Positions 7,952 through 16,415 of a stretch of 64,000 nucleotides of DNA are shown piece after piece. The notes below the pieces were generated by a model, which ran no database searches, had not been told where the DNA came from, and was given only the letters and a program-made list of their open reading frames with translations. Origin of the DNA: DLKC01 sp002478885 (GTDB taxonomy: Bacteria > Bacteroidota > Bacteroidia > Chitinophagales > Chitinophagaceae); NCBI GenBank assembly GCA_046329585.1, contig JAXLUI010000002.1, positions 124,001-188,000 on the forward strand, read 5' to 3'. A program made the position numbers and the translations under genes. The number at the start of each line of letters is the position of its first letter. The stretch's first letter is position 1.

Positions 7952-8844
7952 TAATGCCGGAGTTTTCTGAATACATGGGATGCCCTCGTCTGTAAACGCC
8001 GGAGGCGCACAGCATAGGGCGGGTTCCGGAGGGCGCTGGTATCCGGCCCCGGTTGGCTGTGGTCATAAACGCTCCACCGGGCAGGATAATAGTCTTTATT
8101 GTCGAATGTCCGTAGCATTTCACCGGCGAGTTGGAAAGGGGATCTCACCAGCTTGCTGCCCGCCTTTTCTCCCAACCACGCGCCCCACCAGCTGAACGAT
8201 GAATTGCTGATGATAAAATGGTCGCACAGGCTCATCAGGCAAAGCTGCTCTATGGCATTGGCCTTCGATGCGAAGAACACATTGGGCAGGTGCCTGATAA
8301 ACGTGCGGCAGAAATTAAAGTCGTCCGAAAAAATCAGGATATGCTTATTGGCATAGTCCGGGAAATACAGGGTTAAGGCCTGCAAATAATAGTCAAGCGG
8401 TAAAAGATAAAAACCCGGGTGCGTCGCGAAATCACCACGGCGGATAGAAATTGCAATGGTTTCTTTCGACAGGGCTTTACGGTAAGCAGTCTTTACCTGC
8501 TGTTCCAGCTTTTTATTAAAAACAAACAGCTGCTTTACCGCATCACGGCAATGGTCCCAGTACCGTTCACTCTGCAGCCAGCCCAGTATGTCAACACGCT
8601 GATTGCGGAATGCTGTTGCATAACCGTCCCAGAATTCTGGGGTATAATGGTAATGCGGCTCTTCCAGCAACAGGTCCGGTTCCACCTGCCCCATCTTTGG
8701 CGGATGGGCGAAATAAGCAGCGTAATGCCAGTGCGGCACGACCATCTCACATTGGTATTTGAAGGCGAAACCGGTCAATGAAGCCAGTTGAAACAACTGG
8801 TTCCCAAGGTTGCCATGCCTGCCAAGTTTACTAAAGGTGATCAA
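7951..8844 (-). CDS. Alpha-1,2-fucosyltransferase-like enzyme (GT11)
   Basis: 297 residues. The N-terminus MITFSKLGRHGNLGNQLFQLASL with GNLGNQLFQ at 11-19 and the donor-binding motif ISIRRGDF at 132-139 are diagnostic of GT11, whose characterised members transfer L-fucose from GDP-fucose in alpha-1,2 linkage. The C-terminal FIISNSSFSWWGAWLGE motif is also conserved in the family. No GDP-fucose synthesis genes (gmd, fcl) are in the window, so the donor would come from elsewhere. A 120-bp gap separates it from the upstream WbsX gene. Confidence 0.9.
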   Translation of the reverse strand: MITFSKLGRHGNLGNQLFQLASLTGFAFKYQCEMVVPHWHYAAYFAHPPKMGQVEPDLLLEEPHYHYTPEFWDGYATAFRNQRVDILGWLQSERYWDHCRDAVKQLFVFNKKLEQQVKTAYRKALSKETIAISIRRGDFATHPGFYLLPLDYYLQALTLYFPDYANKHILIFSDDFNFCRTFIRHLPNVFFASKANAIEQLCLMSLCDHFIISNSSFSWWGAWLGEKAGSKLVRSPFQLAGEMLRTFDNKDYYPARWSVYDHSQPGPDTSALRNPPYAVRLRRLQTRASHVFRKLRH

Positions 8845-8964
8845 TGCGCTTTAATGACAGTTTTGTATTGCTTGTTCCTGTATTTTCAGAACGTTGAAGG
8901 GAGTGAGTTCCGGATATCCGGGACTGGACAACAGGAGTTAATAGATTTACTAAAGCTGGTTATG

Positions 8965-10170
8965 CTAAAGCTCAACTGGTTCTTTACTCCTGTTATTGAC
9001 ACTGGCCATATTTTGTTGCCCGAATACATCCCTGGTAATTTCGAGATAGGTTGTTCCCCATTTGCGGCATGGCTCAAGATGGCAGCCTTCTGCCCACTCA
9101 TTCCATGCATTGATGAAAACAAAATTTTCATCATCACTGAAAGTCCTGAATTGCTGAACAATATGCTGCAACCATTGCCTGTATAGTGCCGGGCTTGCAT
9201 TGAGCATAATACCGGGTGACTTTTTTCTGCGGGAAGAATTATCCCACATGCTGGTGATTCCTGGAAACACTTTGTATGCAGGAAGGGGCTGCTTTAAAAG
9301 ATATTGCACATAATCACCATAATCAAACTGGTAACCGTTATAAAGCTTGTCATGCGTGCGCAGCCGGTGAGCTGCAAATGCTTTGGGAGCTACGTGTTTT
9401 ACAATTCGCCTGTAAAAGAATTGTTCTGCACGATAAGCAAAGCTTTGAAACAACTCCTGGTTGCGTTGTTCCCTGTAACCATTCATTTCGCGGCTCCATG
9501 GTTGCAGGTCTATTGCCGCATCAAAACCCGGTTCAAGATATTCAGGGCCACCGATCTGGCAGCTCTCAAAACGACAGATATACAGATCGAGCCCATGTTT
9601 GGCGGCTTCGCTTCGCCAGGTATGGATGGTTGATCTTACATCGGGTAATAAAGTGGAACGGTAAATGGCAATAACCGGTTTGTTATTCACCCTTATATAG
9701 CGCCGGTCTTTAAAATAAGGAATAAGGGAACGGATATGCTCCAGGTCGTCCTGGAGCGAATAATGCTGTTCGAGCAAAACATCTTTATCGCCACCATCCC
9801 ATACACGGGTCCAGTTTTCATTGGCCCAGCAAAGCATAAAAGGAAAGTCTGGCTCCCCCGATTCAAACACCTCCTGGAAGGGGCGTTCCAGTATCCGCCT
9901 GCCGTTAAACCAGTAGTGGTAATAGCAAAAACCATAAATACCATATTCCTTCGCCAGGGCGGCCTGCGCCATCCTTGTCTCGGGCAACCGGAGGTCGTAA
10001 AATCCAAGATCTGCGGGCAAATGCGGCTGGTAATGCCCCTTGAAAAGGGGCTTTGCCTTTGCAACATTGGTCCATTCGGTAAATCCCTTGCCCCACCATT
10101 CGTCATTCTCCGGTATGGGGTGAAACTGGGGAAGGTAAATGGCTATGGGTCTTAGCTTATGGCTGCTCAT
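8965..10170 (-). CDS. WbsX-like glycosyltransferase / GH99-like domain protein, copy 1
   Basis: 401 residues from ATG 10170 (MSSHKLRPIAIY). The frame stays open upstream to about 10260, but that N-terminus has no family resemblance. The family signature IAIYLPQFHPIPENDEWWG, GFTEWTNV, KPLFKGHYQPHLPADLG and FCYYHYWFNGRRILERPF is unmistakable, and the end has FVFINAWNEWAEGCHLEP. Pfam Glyco_tran_WbsX proteins are found in O-antigen and capsule clusters; the fold resembles GH99-type TIM barrels, and their chemistry is poorly defined. A second copy lies at 13,476-14,564, with two acyltransferases and an unknown gene between. Confidence 0.88.
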   Translation of the reverse strand: MSSHKLRPIAIYLPQFHPIPENDEWWGKGFTEWTNVAKAKPLFKGHYQPHLPADLGFYDLRLPETRMAQAALAKEYGIYGFCYYHYWFNGRRILERPFQEVFESGEPDFPFMLCWANENWTRVWDGGDKDVLLEQHYSLQDDLEHIRSLIPYFKDRRYIRVNNKPVIAIYRSTLLPDVRSTIHTWRSEAAKHGLDLYICRFESCQIGGPEYLEPGFDAAIDLQPWSREMNGYREQRNQELFQSFAYRAEQFFYRRIVKHVAPKAFAAHRLRTHDKLYNGYQFDYGDYVQYLLKQPLPAYKVFPGITSMWDNSSRRKKSPGIMLNASPALYRQWLQHIVQQFRTFSDDENFVFINAWNEWAEGCHLEPCRKWGTTYLEITRDVFGQQNMASVNNRSKEPVEL

Positions 10171-10338
10171 TTTCGGCAATAAGAATCTGTTGTACCCGGC
10201 TGCTGGTCCTGGCCGCAACCGTGACCCGTTAGCCCCGGGAGGAACGATCCGGGGTCGCACGCTTCAGCGGTAAAGCCCATAATGAAAATGTTTATGGTTT
10301 GTAGTTTGCAGCCCTGTGTTTTCATAATTGTCGCCCGG

Positions 10339-11436
10339 TTATACCTTTTCTTCGGATGCTTTTTTCCGGCCGGTTCCAAATACCGGGATCCGCTCTCTCA
10401 ATTGCATAAAAGGCTTTTCGATCAGCCGGTACAAGAGATAAGATGCACCAAAATCCCAGGCAAGGTTCATCCAGAACAACACATGTTTATCAATCGGCAG
10501 ATCATTTGTCAGCAGGTAAAATGGTGTAAAGTTCAGCAGGTACATGGAATAAGAAATCAGGCTGGTAAAGGTAAAAAAGCGGAATAATGCCCCTTTACCA
10601 TCCTTTAGGCTGCTCAATTTTGGAATAACCAGCAAACTAGCGATCGATTCAAGCGTTAACTGCCAGTAAACAAACAGTGATGTGAATTCGAGTTTATGAA
10701 ATTCAACGACGATAAAAACGAACATCCCGCATCCACAGTTGAACATCAGGTTTTTGTATTGCCAGATGCGGTGATTATTGTAAGCCAACCATGCGCCGAG
10801 TACGCCATACATAATGCTGTCCAGTCTTGTGGTCACAACGCCGGCAGCATATAAGCCCCATTGTCTGTAATCTTTATAATTATGGGCAAATATTTTGTAA
10901 TTGCGAAAAATGGTTTCTCCGGCAATGATTGCAATTATCCAGAAAAGCACAATCTTTTGTCTTTCCTTTTTGGAGATGCGAAAAGAGATAAAAAACAAGA
11001 TCGGTGTTATCAGGTAAAACCATTCCTCAATGCTTAAACTCCACGCCTCCTTATACAATTCCCGCCTTCCGAAAAAAAAGTTTTGTATGAAAAGATAGAA
11101 TCTCGCATAGTCAAACCAGCCAAGTTTGCTGCCACCGTAAATACTCGCCACGACGAGGATTGTCAGGACAAAGAAATATGCCGGGATGGTGCGCAACCAC
11201 CTTCTTAACCAAAAATCAATAACGTCTCTAAACCCAAAATCGGTATTATCTATTTTCTTAAGTAAGATGTGCCCGATCAGGAACCCACTTAATACAAAGA
11301 ATATAGAAACCCCGTCGGCAAGACCAAAATATTCAACATCAAAAAAACGAAAACTATGATCATAAATCACCAGCAGAATGGCGATAGACCGCAGTATATC
11401 CAGCCCGTAAATCCGTTGGCCATGCTGATTATGCAT
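10339..11436 (-). CDS. OafA/YrhL-type acyltransferase 3, membrane protein
   Basis: 365 residues, about ten predicted membrane segments. The N-terminus IYGLDILRSIAILLVIYDHS followed by VSIFFVLSGFLIGHILLK is the acyltransferase-3 signature, although the usual catalytic histidine after the first helix is here within YDHSFRFFD. EAWSLSIEEWFYLITPILFF is the second hallmark block. Such enzymes O-acetylate sugars of lipopolysaccharide or capsule from the cytoplasmic acetyl-CoA pool. Its DNA is visibly A/T-richer than the flanking WbsX genes, hinting at separate acquisition. Confidence 0.88.
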   Translation of the reverse strand: MHNQHGQRIYGLDILRSIAILLVIYDHSFRFFDVEYFGLADGVSIFFVLSGFLIGHILLKKIDNTDFGFRDVIDFWLRRWLRTIPAYFFVLTILVVASIYGGSKLGWFDYARFYLFIQNFFFGRRELYKEAWSLSIEEWFYLITPILFFISFRISKKERQKIVLFWIIAIIAGETIFRNYKIFAHNYKDYRQWGLYAAGVVTTRLDSIMYGVLGAWLAYNNHRIWQYKNLMFNCGCGMFVFIVVEFHKLEFTSLFVYWQLTLESIASLLVIPKLSSLKDGKGALFRFFTFTSLISYSMYLLNFTPFYLLTNDLPIDKHVLFWMNLAWDFGASYLLYRLIEKPFMQLRERIPVFGTGRKKASEEKV

Positions 11437-11548
11437 TTAAGTCAGGATAATTTTTTTTTTGATCATGCAGCATAGGCAGTCGTACCCGTCGAAGCAGACC
11501 AATGTTTTGATAGCCAAATCTGCGCCTTGTCACTACGGTAAAAATGAA

Positions 11549-12325
11549 TCATTTGCAGTCAATTCTGCTGTCCAACCGCTTCTGAAGAATACTATTCCTG
11601 AAGATCTTTTTGTCTGCCCAGCCGGATGGAAAATTTGCTGATAAATACGAGGCCTTTTTATGGGTCAATCTAAACTTATGATGATTGCGCATATAGGCAT
11701 CAACCCGCTTTTCAAACAGTTCACCGCCGTATTTGGGATATCTTTCCGACAAAACATTTTTTTCGTTGTATATCTGTTGATCGAAATCTGTCTTCCTTAT
11801 CAAATAGCATTGGTCAGAGAAACCATAGCCGGTATAGAAGTCCGCCGTCTGCCCAAACGATTCATTTTCTGCTTCCTGGAATTTCAGGTTCCAGGTCGGA
11901 TTTGCAACGAAATAATCTTCATTGCTGTTCATCAGGGAGATCGCCGTGCTGATCCATTCGTTATTCCTGATAAGAAGGCTGTCGCTGGAAAAATGGAGCA
12001 GAAAAGCAGTTTCGCACTTATAAATACCCAGCAACTCTGAAATAGAATATACATAGCCACCATTAAAACTCCCGGGCACTATACCAAAATGTGCCATTAC
12101 TTCATCGGAAAAGTCTTCGGTAAAGTAATAAGCATCAATAACCCCCTGTTTCTTTTTCAGATGGCAATATCGCTCTACCAGTCTTCTGTTCTTAACGTTA
12201 TTTATGATTAGATGCTTATGATGGAAATGATAGTCACAAAAGGCGATCATTTTTTCCAGGTAGTCGCCCTTCAGGATATACTCCCAATCATTTTCCCAAA
12301 CCTTTGTTTCAAAAGTTACCATCAC
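11549..12325 (-). CDS. Unknown protein, possible GT-A-like glycosyltransferase
   Basis: 258 residues I do not recognise as a named family. The sequence starts MMVTFETKVWENDWEYILKG and contains HKHLIINNVKNRRLVERY, then a hydrophobic strand with an acidic pair, AFLLHFSSDSLL near residue 107-118, followed by DYFVANPTWNLKFQEAE and SDQCYLIRKTDF. The strand-plus-SSDS pattern and the locus context make a small GT-A-like transferase plausible, but there is no clear DxD motif. It is A/T-rich like its two OafA neighbours and is transcribed divergently from the plus-strand gene at 12,438. Called real from its length and composition. Confidence 0.65.
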   Translation of the reverse strand: MMVTFETKVWENDWEYILKGDYLEKMIAFCDYHFHHKHLIINNVKNRRLVERYCHLKKKQGVIDAYYFTEDFSDEVMAHFGIVPGSFNGGYVYSISELLGIYKCETAFLLHFSSDSLLIRNNEWISTAISLMNSNEDYFVANPTWNLKFQEAENESFGQTADFYTGYGFSDQCYLIRKTDFDQQIYNEKNVLSERYPKYGGELFEKRVDAYMRNHHKFRLTHKKASYLSANFPSGWADKKIFRNSILQKRLDSRIDCK

Positions 12326-12363
12326 AACTATCTGAAGTCATAAAATCATTGTGCGCAATTGCT

Positions 12364-12371
12364 TACGTTTG
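12364..12371 (+). promoter_or_regulatory. Possible -7 box upstream of plus-strand OafA gene
   Basis: TACGTTTG is a perfect match to the Bacteroidota -7 consensus TAnnTTTG and lies about 70 bases before the TTG start at 12,438, in the gap between divergent genes. No well-spaced TTG -33 element is seen (the nearest is 12 bases upstream), so the call is tentative. Confidence 0.35.
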
Positions 12372-12437
12372 ATCTTTCAATAGAAAAGCATTTTCTTTAA
12401 TGGCATTTTTCTTAATTAATTATCAAAGCAGAACGCA

Positions 12438-13472
12438 TTGCCTACAAGAACAAGACTCGGTTTCATAGATGCGTTGCGTGGAATTGCAGCAATTTATGTT
12501 GTCATTTTTCACATAGTCAAAGCCCCTGTTTTCCACCTTACATTACCCTCGTGGCTAAGGCCGTTTATATTCAACGGGAGTAGCGGCGTTGCGCTTTTTT
12601 TTATCCTCAGCGGGTTTACCCTTTGCTATACTTACCATCCCGTAATGAGCACTCCCGGGTCCTTAAAAAAGTTTTATATCAGGAGATTCTTTCGCATAGC
12701 CCCGCTTTATTATGTTATACTGATTTTTATGACTGTGCTGATTTTGCTAACGCTACCGTCTTATCTCAGCGGCACTAGCCTGTTTTTAAATGCCACATTC
12801 ACTTTTAACCTGGTCCCGGGTTACCAGGCAGGCATAGTACCTGCAAGCTGGACCATTGGCATTGAAATGCTTTTCTATTTGCTGTTTCCGGTAATTTTCA
12901 CAAGGTTTTGTTCTTTAAAAAAATCTGTCATCCTCTTGATTTTTTCATCAACCATAACAGCCGTTCTTTATTATTTCGAAGACCTGTTTCCTGCACATTA
13001 TATTTTTTATCTTTTTCTGACAAACCTGCCCCTTTTCATAGCTGGCTTTGTATGTTATTTCCTGCTCCTTGAAAAATTTTCAATACCTGCATGGGTAGTA
13101 ATCGGAATAATGCTGCTTGTAATGCTTGTGCCATACATAATCAGGAATCCCTCTTTTTTTGTAATGGCGCCATTTTATGCTTTACTCATTTTAGCGTTAG
13201 GGAAAAATCCTTTAAAGATTATAGTGAATAAAACAACTGTATTTTATGGTATGCTGAGTTATTCGGTTTACTTGCTTCACCCTAAAATAGTTTCTGCTTT
13301 TGGGCAGGTCTATAAATTTTTCAGCAGTTTAGGATATGACCAGGGAATTACATATTTGTTTTGTATAATCTTCACCCTGCTGCCGCTAACGCTATTGGCC
13401 TATTTGACCTATCGTTTTATTGAAAAACCGGGGATAAGATTTTCTCAAGGCATTTCAAAAAACATGCAATAA
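12438..13472 (+). CDS. OafA/YrhL-type acyltransferase 3 on opposite strand, TTG start
   Basis: 344 residues and the only plus-strand gene inside the 37-kb minus-strand locus. RLGFIDALRGIAAIYVVIFHIV has the catalytic histidine of acyltransferase-3 enzymes, followed by SSGVALFFILSGFTLCYTY, FYIRRFFRIAPLYYVI and PASWTIGIEMLFYLLFPVIF; about ten membrane segments are evident and the tail YRFIEKPGIRFSQ is typical. No ATG is available near the N-terminus; TTG at 12,438 gives the right length. The DNA is markedly A/T-rich. Function: O-acetylation (or other acylation) of the exported glycan; specificity unknown. Confidence 0.85.
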   Translation: MPTRTRLGFIDALRGIAAIYVVIFHIVKAPVFHLTLPSWLRPFIFNGSSGVALFFILSGFTLCYTYHPVMSTPGSLKKFYIRRFFRIAPLYYVILIFMTVLILLTLPSYLSGTSLFLNATFTFNLVPGYQAGIVPASWTIGIEMLFYLLFPVIFTRFCSLKKSVILLIFSSTITAVLYYFEDLFPAHYIFYLFLTNLPLFIAGFVCYFLLLEKFSIPAWVVIGIMLLVMLVPYIIRNPSFFVMAPFYALLILALGKNPLKIIVNKTTVFYGMLSYSVYLLHPKIVSAFGQVYKFFSSLGYDQGITYLFCIIFTLLPLTLLAYLTYRFIEKPGIRFSQGISKNMQ

Positions 13473-13475
13473 TTA

Positions 13476-14564
13476 TTAACTGAATACATTCTTCAACTGC
13501 TTCAATAACTCATAACCATTCTTCAGATCCGGTTCGAGATGATTGCCCTCTGCCCACTCATTCCAGGCATTCACGAAAAGCAGGTCATTGACTGATGCCT
13601 TTTCCATTTTTTGTTTTACCCTTTTCAATTCTGCCCCAAACAATGCAGGTTCATTTCCATAGACCACCACAGCCTTATCACCCCGCCTCGCTGTATTATC
13701 CCATCCTGCAAAAACGCAGGGCATGGTATGGCTGAAATCAGCAGGCTCCCAGGATTGCATCTTTTCCAATGCTTCCCTGTATGAATAAAGTTTCAACTTA
13801 CCGTTGTATCGCGCGTGCTGTATCATATTGCGAAAAAAACGTTTCCAGGAAAAACTGTTTTCCATAAACTGGGGCAATGCCCCCAATTGTGGCCGGAAGT
13901 TCAGCAGGCAGTCAAAACCCATTTGAAGTAAGCGGTTATAGTCTTCCTGTGCCACATGTGAATTGCTGGCAGCAAGCACAACGTCCATCCCTGCCGCTGC
14001 TGCTTTACGGCGTATTACAGCAATGGTATTTTGCACATCAGGCAAATCCAATGGCCTGTAAATAATAAATACGGGTTTGTTGTCAACCCTTATATATCGG
14101 GGATCGCTGAATGCCCTTACAAGGTAGTCTGCATGGCGCTCATCATCTTCAGCGGAATACTCCTGCCTGATCAGTACTTCCTGCTCTTCACCAAGCCAGC
14201 GCCTGCTCCAGGTTTCGTTGGCCCAGAAAAGCATAAAAGGGAAATCAGGTTCACCGCTGCGCAACACTTCTTCAAAAGGACGTTCCAGCAACCTTTTGCC
14301 ATTGAACCAGTAATGATAATAGCAAAAACCATGAATACCGTATTGCCTTGCAAGCTCAGCCTGTGCTTTACGTGCTTCTGCAACCCGCAGGTCATAATAC
14401 CCTAAACCTGACGGTAGTTGGGGCTGGTAATGTCCCTTAAACAAAGGCTTTGCGGCAGTCACATTGGTCCATTCACTAAAGCCTTTACCCCACCAGGCAT
14501 CATTTTCGGGGATAGGATGAAACTGGGGAAGGTAAATGGCTACTGGTTTTATGTTGATGCCCAC
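13476..14564 (-). CDS. WbsX-like glycosyltransferase / GH99-like domain protein, copy 2
   Basis: 362 residues, a close paralogue of the 8,965-10,170 gene: VAIYLPQFHPIPENDAWWG, GFSEWTNVTAAKPLFKGHYQ, GFCYYHYWFNGKRLLERPF, GEPDFPFMLFWANETWSRR and FVNAWNEWAEGNHLEPD all align. It ends three bases from the stop of the convergent plus-strand OafA gene. The start at 14,564 overlaps the stop of the upstream GT2 gene by one base. Two WbsX copies may build two different linkages in one repeat unit, or reflect duplication followed by insertion of the acyltransferase block. Confidence 0.88.
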   Translation of the reverse strand: MGINIKPVAIYLPQFHPIPENDAWWGKGFSEWTNVTAAKPLFKGHYQPQLPSGLGYYDLRVAEARKAQAELARQYGIHGFCYYHYWFNGKRLLERPFEEVLRSGEPDFPFMLFWANETWSRRWLGEEQEVLIRQEYSAEDDERHADYLVRAFSDPRYIRVDNKPVFIIYRPLDLPDVQNTIAVIRRKAAAAGMDVVLAASNSHVAQEDYNRLLQMGFDCLLNFRPQLGALPQFMENSFSWKRFFRNMIQHARYNGKLKLYSYREALEKMQSWEPADFSHTMPCVFAGWDNTARRGDKAVVVYGNEPALFGAELKRVKQKMEKASVNDLLFVNAWNEWAEGNHLEPDLKNGYELLKQLKNVFS

Positions 14565-15379
14565 TATCTGCCGAAAAGGATTTTTTTTATTTTAAGTACC
14601 CGGCTGTTTGCAACAGATTTTTTCAACTGCTCAAATTCCTGCCTCCGCACATAACGCGAAAGAAACAGATCGTCAACCGCAATATTTCTTCTTTTGGCGG
14701 CGGTAATAATTGCTACCCAGTGCCAGTATTGTGCTCTATCCTCGTTGCTGACCGATATCCCGGTTCGATGCATACGGTACCGGTAAAGCACATCAGTAAT
14801 AAAAAGAAATGCACCCTGTTCGGCCAGTTTCAGGTAAAGGTCCTGGTCAACTGCCCGTTGCATGTAAGGATCAATACCTGCTGTTGCTGCATAAGCTTCC
14901 CGTTTGAAACTGCAAAAAGCAAGCACAGCATAGTCAAGATTAAAGAACCGGGGATCGGCTGTATCAACCTGCCTTGCCCTCGTATAAACATTATAAGGTT
15001 TCAGTTGGTCATCGCAGAGCATACAGTTGGAATAAACAAGCACATGGTCGCCCTGTTGGTGCGCTGCAACCATGCGCTCAAGTGCCATTGGTTCAATTAC
15101 GTCATCCGGATCAAGAAAGCCGCACAAGGCACCGTTGGCAAGGCTTACACACCTGTGCTTTGTGTACCCGCATCCATGATTATGTTCATTTTCATAATAC
15201 CTGAAACGGGGATCGTCAGCAACAAGTTGTTTAATGATGTTTACGGAATCATCAGTTGAACCATCATCTACGATCACCACCTCCCAGTCCTGCCAGGTTT
15301 GTGCCATGATGCTTTCATAACACTCCGGGAAATAGCTGCCGTTATTATAATTGGCTACTAGTATGGAAAACATTGTCAT
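14564..15379 (-). CDS. GT2 family glycosyltransferase
   Basis: 271 residues: MFSILVANYNNGSYFPECYESI, WEVVIVDDGSTDDSVNII at 32-49, CGFLDPDDVIEPMALE with the DPDD metal-binding site near 93-96, and MQRAVDQDLYLKLAEQG as the acceptor-side acidic motif. Overlaps the upstream GT2 gene by four bases (15,376-15,379) and the WbsX gene by one. Inner-membrane associated extension of the polysaccharide is inferred; sugar unknown. Confidence 0.9.
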   Translation of the reverse strand: MTMFSILVANYNNGSYFPECYESIMAQTWQDWEVVIVDDGSTDDSVNIIKQLVADDPRFRYYENEHNHGCGYTKHRCVSLANGALCGFLDPDDVIEPMALERMVAAHQQGDHVLVYSNCMLCDDQLKPYNVYTRARQVDTADPRFFNLDYAVLAFCSFKREAYAATAGIDPYMQRAVDQDLYLKLAEQGAFLFITDVLYRYRMHRTGISVSNEDRAQYWHWVAIITAAKRRNIAVDDLFLSRYVRRQEFEQLKKSVANSRVLKIKKILFGR

Positions 15380-16308
15380 GCAGAAGGTATTGCATCATCA
15401 AGAAAACAAAGTGGTTGTTTCAGCTGTGTAACGGCCATTTTTTCTTTGATCAATGATTCCATGGCTGCCAACACACTGCGCTCTTTCATCAAGATCCGGC
15501 AATAATAAAAATTGCCGCGCAAAGCTTCGCCCAGTGCGGCTCTGGTCAGCCTGGCCCGTTCCTTCGCACGGTCATTGCTAAGAAGCGGGTTAAGGTAATT
15601 TACAAGGCTGCTTCTCCGGAAGGCCTCCACCATGTCAGGTTCGGCGGGTGGCCGCTCTCCGCGGTCGTGGTAAATATAGGCCAATGGGTAAACGCCCAGT
15701 TTAAAGCCATGCCAGCGCACCCGGTGCACATAATTGTTGTCTTCCCCATACAAAAAAAAGGCGGGGTTAAAACCACCCACCGTTTCAATACAGGTGCGTG
15801 TGAGCAACCAGGCGGCTGCATTTACAAATACGGTTTCATAGAGCCGGTCTTCTGCCTTTTGCAGGCAAAGGTCCGAGAAGAGTTGCGGGCTCGATTCGGG
15901 CACAATATACCCGGCAAAAAGCCGGTCAAGCGCCAGCCCTTTGCCGTCCAGGTGCATGGGGCTCAGCACAGCAAAAGCCCTGTCTTCGCTGCTTTTGTTG
16001 ACCAGTGCCGAAACGGTGCCCGTTTCCACCCGCGCGTCCTGGTTCAGCAAAAACACATGCGTCGCCCCGGCATCATAGGCCATTCGGATCCCAATATTGT
16101 TCGCCCTGCCAAAACCAATATTTTGTTTAAGCAGTAACAGTTCTACTTGCGGGAAGACTTGATGTATGACTTCAACTGAATCATCTGTCGAGGCATTGTC
16201 CACGACAACAATATCCAGTGCTGTATCGGAGTGGCAAAGACTTTCCAGGCAAGGCCTGATCCAGGCAGAGCCATTATAACAAACTACTACTGCATAAATA
16301 CGATTCAT
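15376..16308 (-). CDS. GT2 family glycosyltransferase, rhamnosyltransferase-like
   Basis: 310 residues: IYAVVVCYNGSAWIRPCLESL, LDIVVVDNASTDDSVEVI, NIGFGRANNIGIRMAYDAGATHVFLLNQDARVE and GGFNPAFFLYGEDNNYVHRVRWHGFK. The NxGFgrANN plus LLNQD pattern is characteristic of the WbbL-type group, several members of which are rhamnosyltransferases. The gene is followed after an ATGA overlap by the next GT2 gene; 107 bases separate it from the Wzt gene upstream, and nothing identifiable is in that gap. Confidence 0.88.
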   Translation of the reverse strand: MNRIYAVVVCYNGSAWIRPCLESLCHSDTALDIVVVDNASTDDSVEVIHQVFPQVELLLLKQNIGFGRANNIGIRMAYDAGATHVFLLNQDARVETGTVSALVNKSSEDRAFAVLSPMHLDGKGLALDRLFAGYIVPESSPQLFSDLCLQKAEDRLYETVFVNAAAWLLTRTCIETVGGFNPAFFLYGEDNNYVHRVRWHGFKLGVYPLAYIYHDRGERPPAEPDMVEAFRRSSLVNYLNPLLSNDRAKERARLTRAALGEALRGNFYYCRILMKERSVLAAMESLIKEKMAVTQLKQPLCFLDDAIPSA

Positions 16309-16415
16309 AAAATAACGCTGTGTATCTTTCTAGGTTTCATTTAGTAAGAATGAAAAATCGGCCAATGCCCCGACTATCTGGTCAGTCCTAACCTCACTCC
16401 GTAATAAAGGCGATA

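Noticed and set aside
10171..10260. Upstream extension of WbsX copy 1
   Set aside because: The added residues have no family similarity, and ATG 10,170 precedes the conserved start directly.
11450..11460. Poly-T run as a terminator after the unknown gene
   Set aside because: A nine-base T run at 11,452 has no stem before it in either direction.
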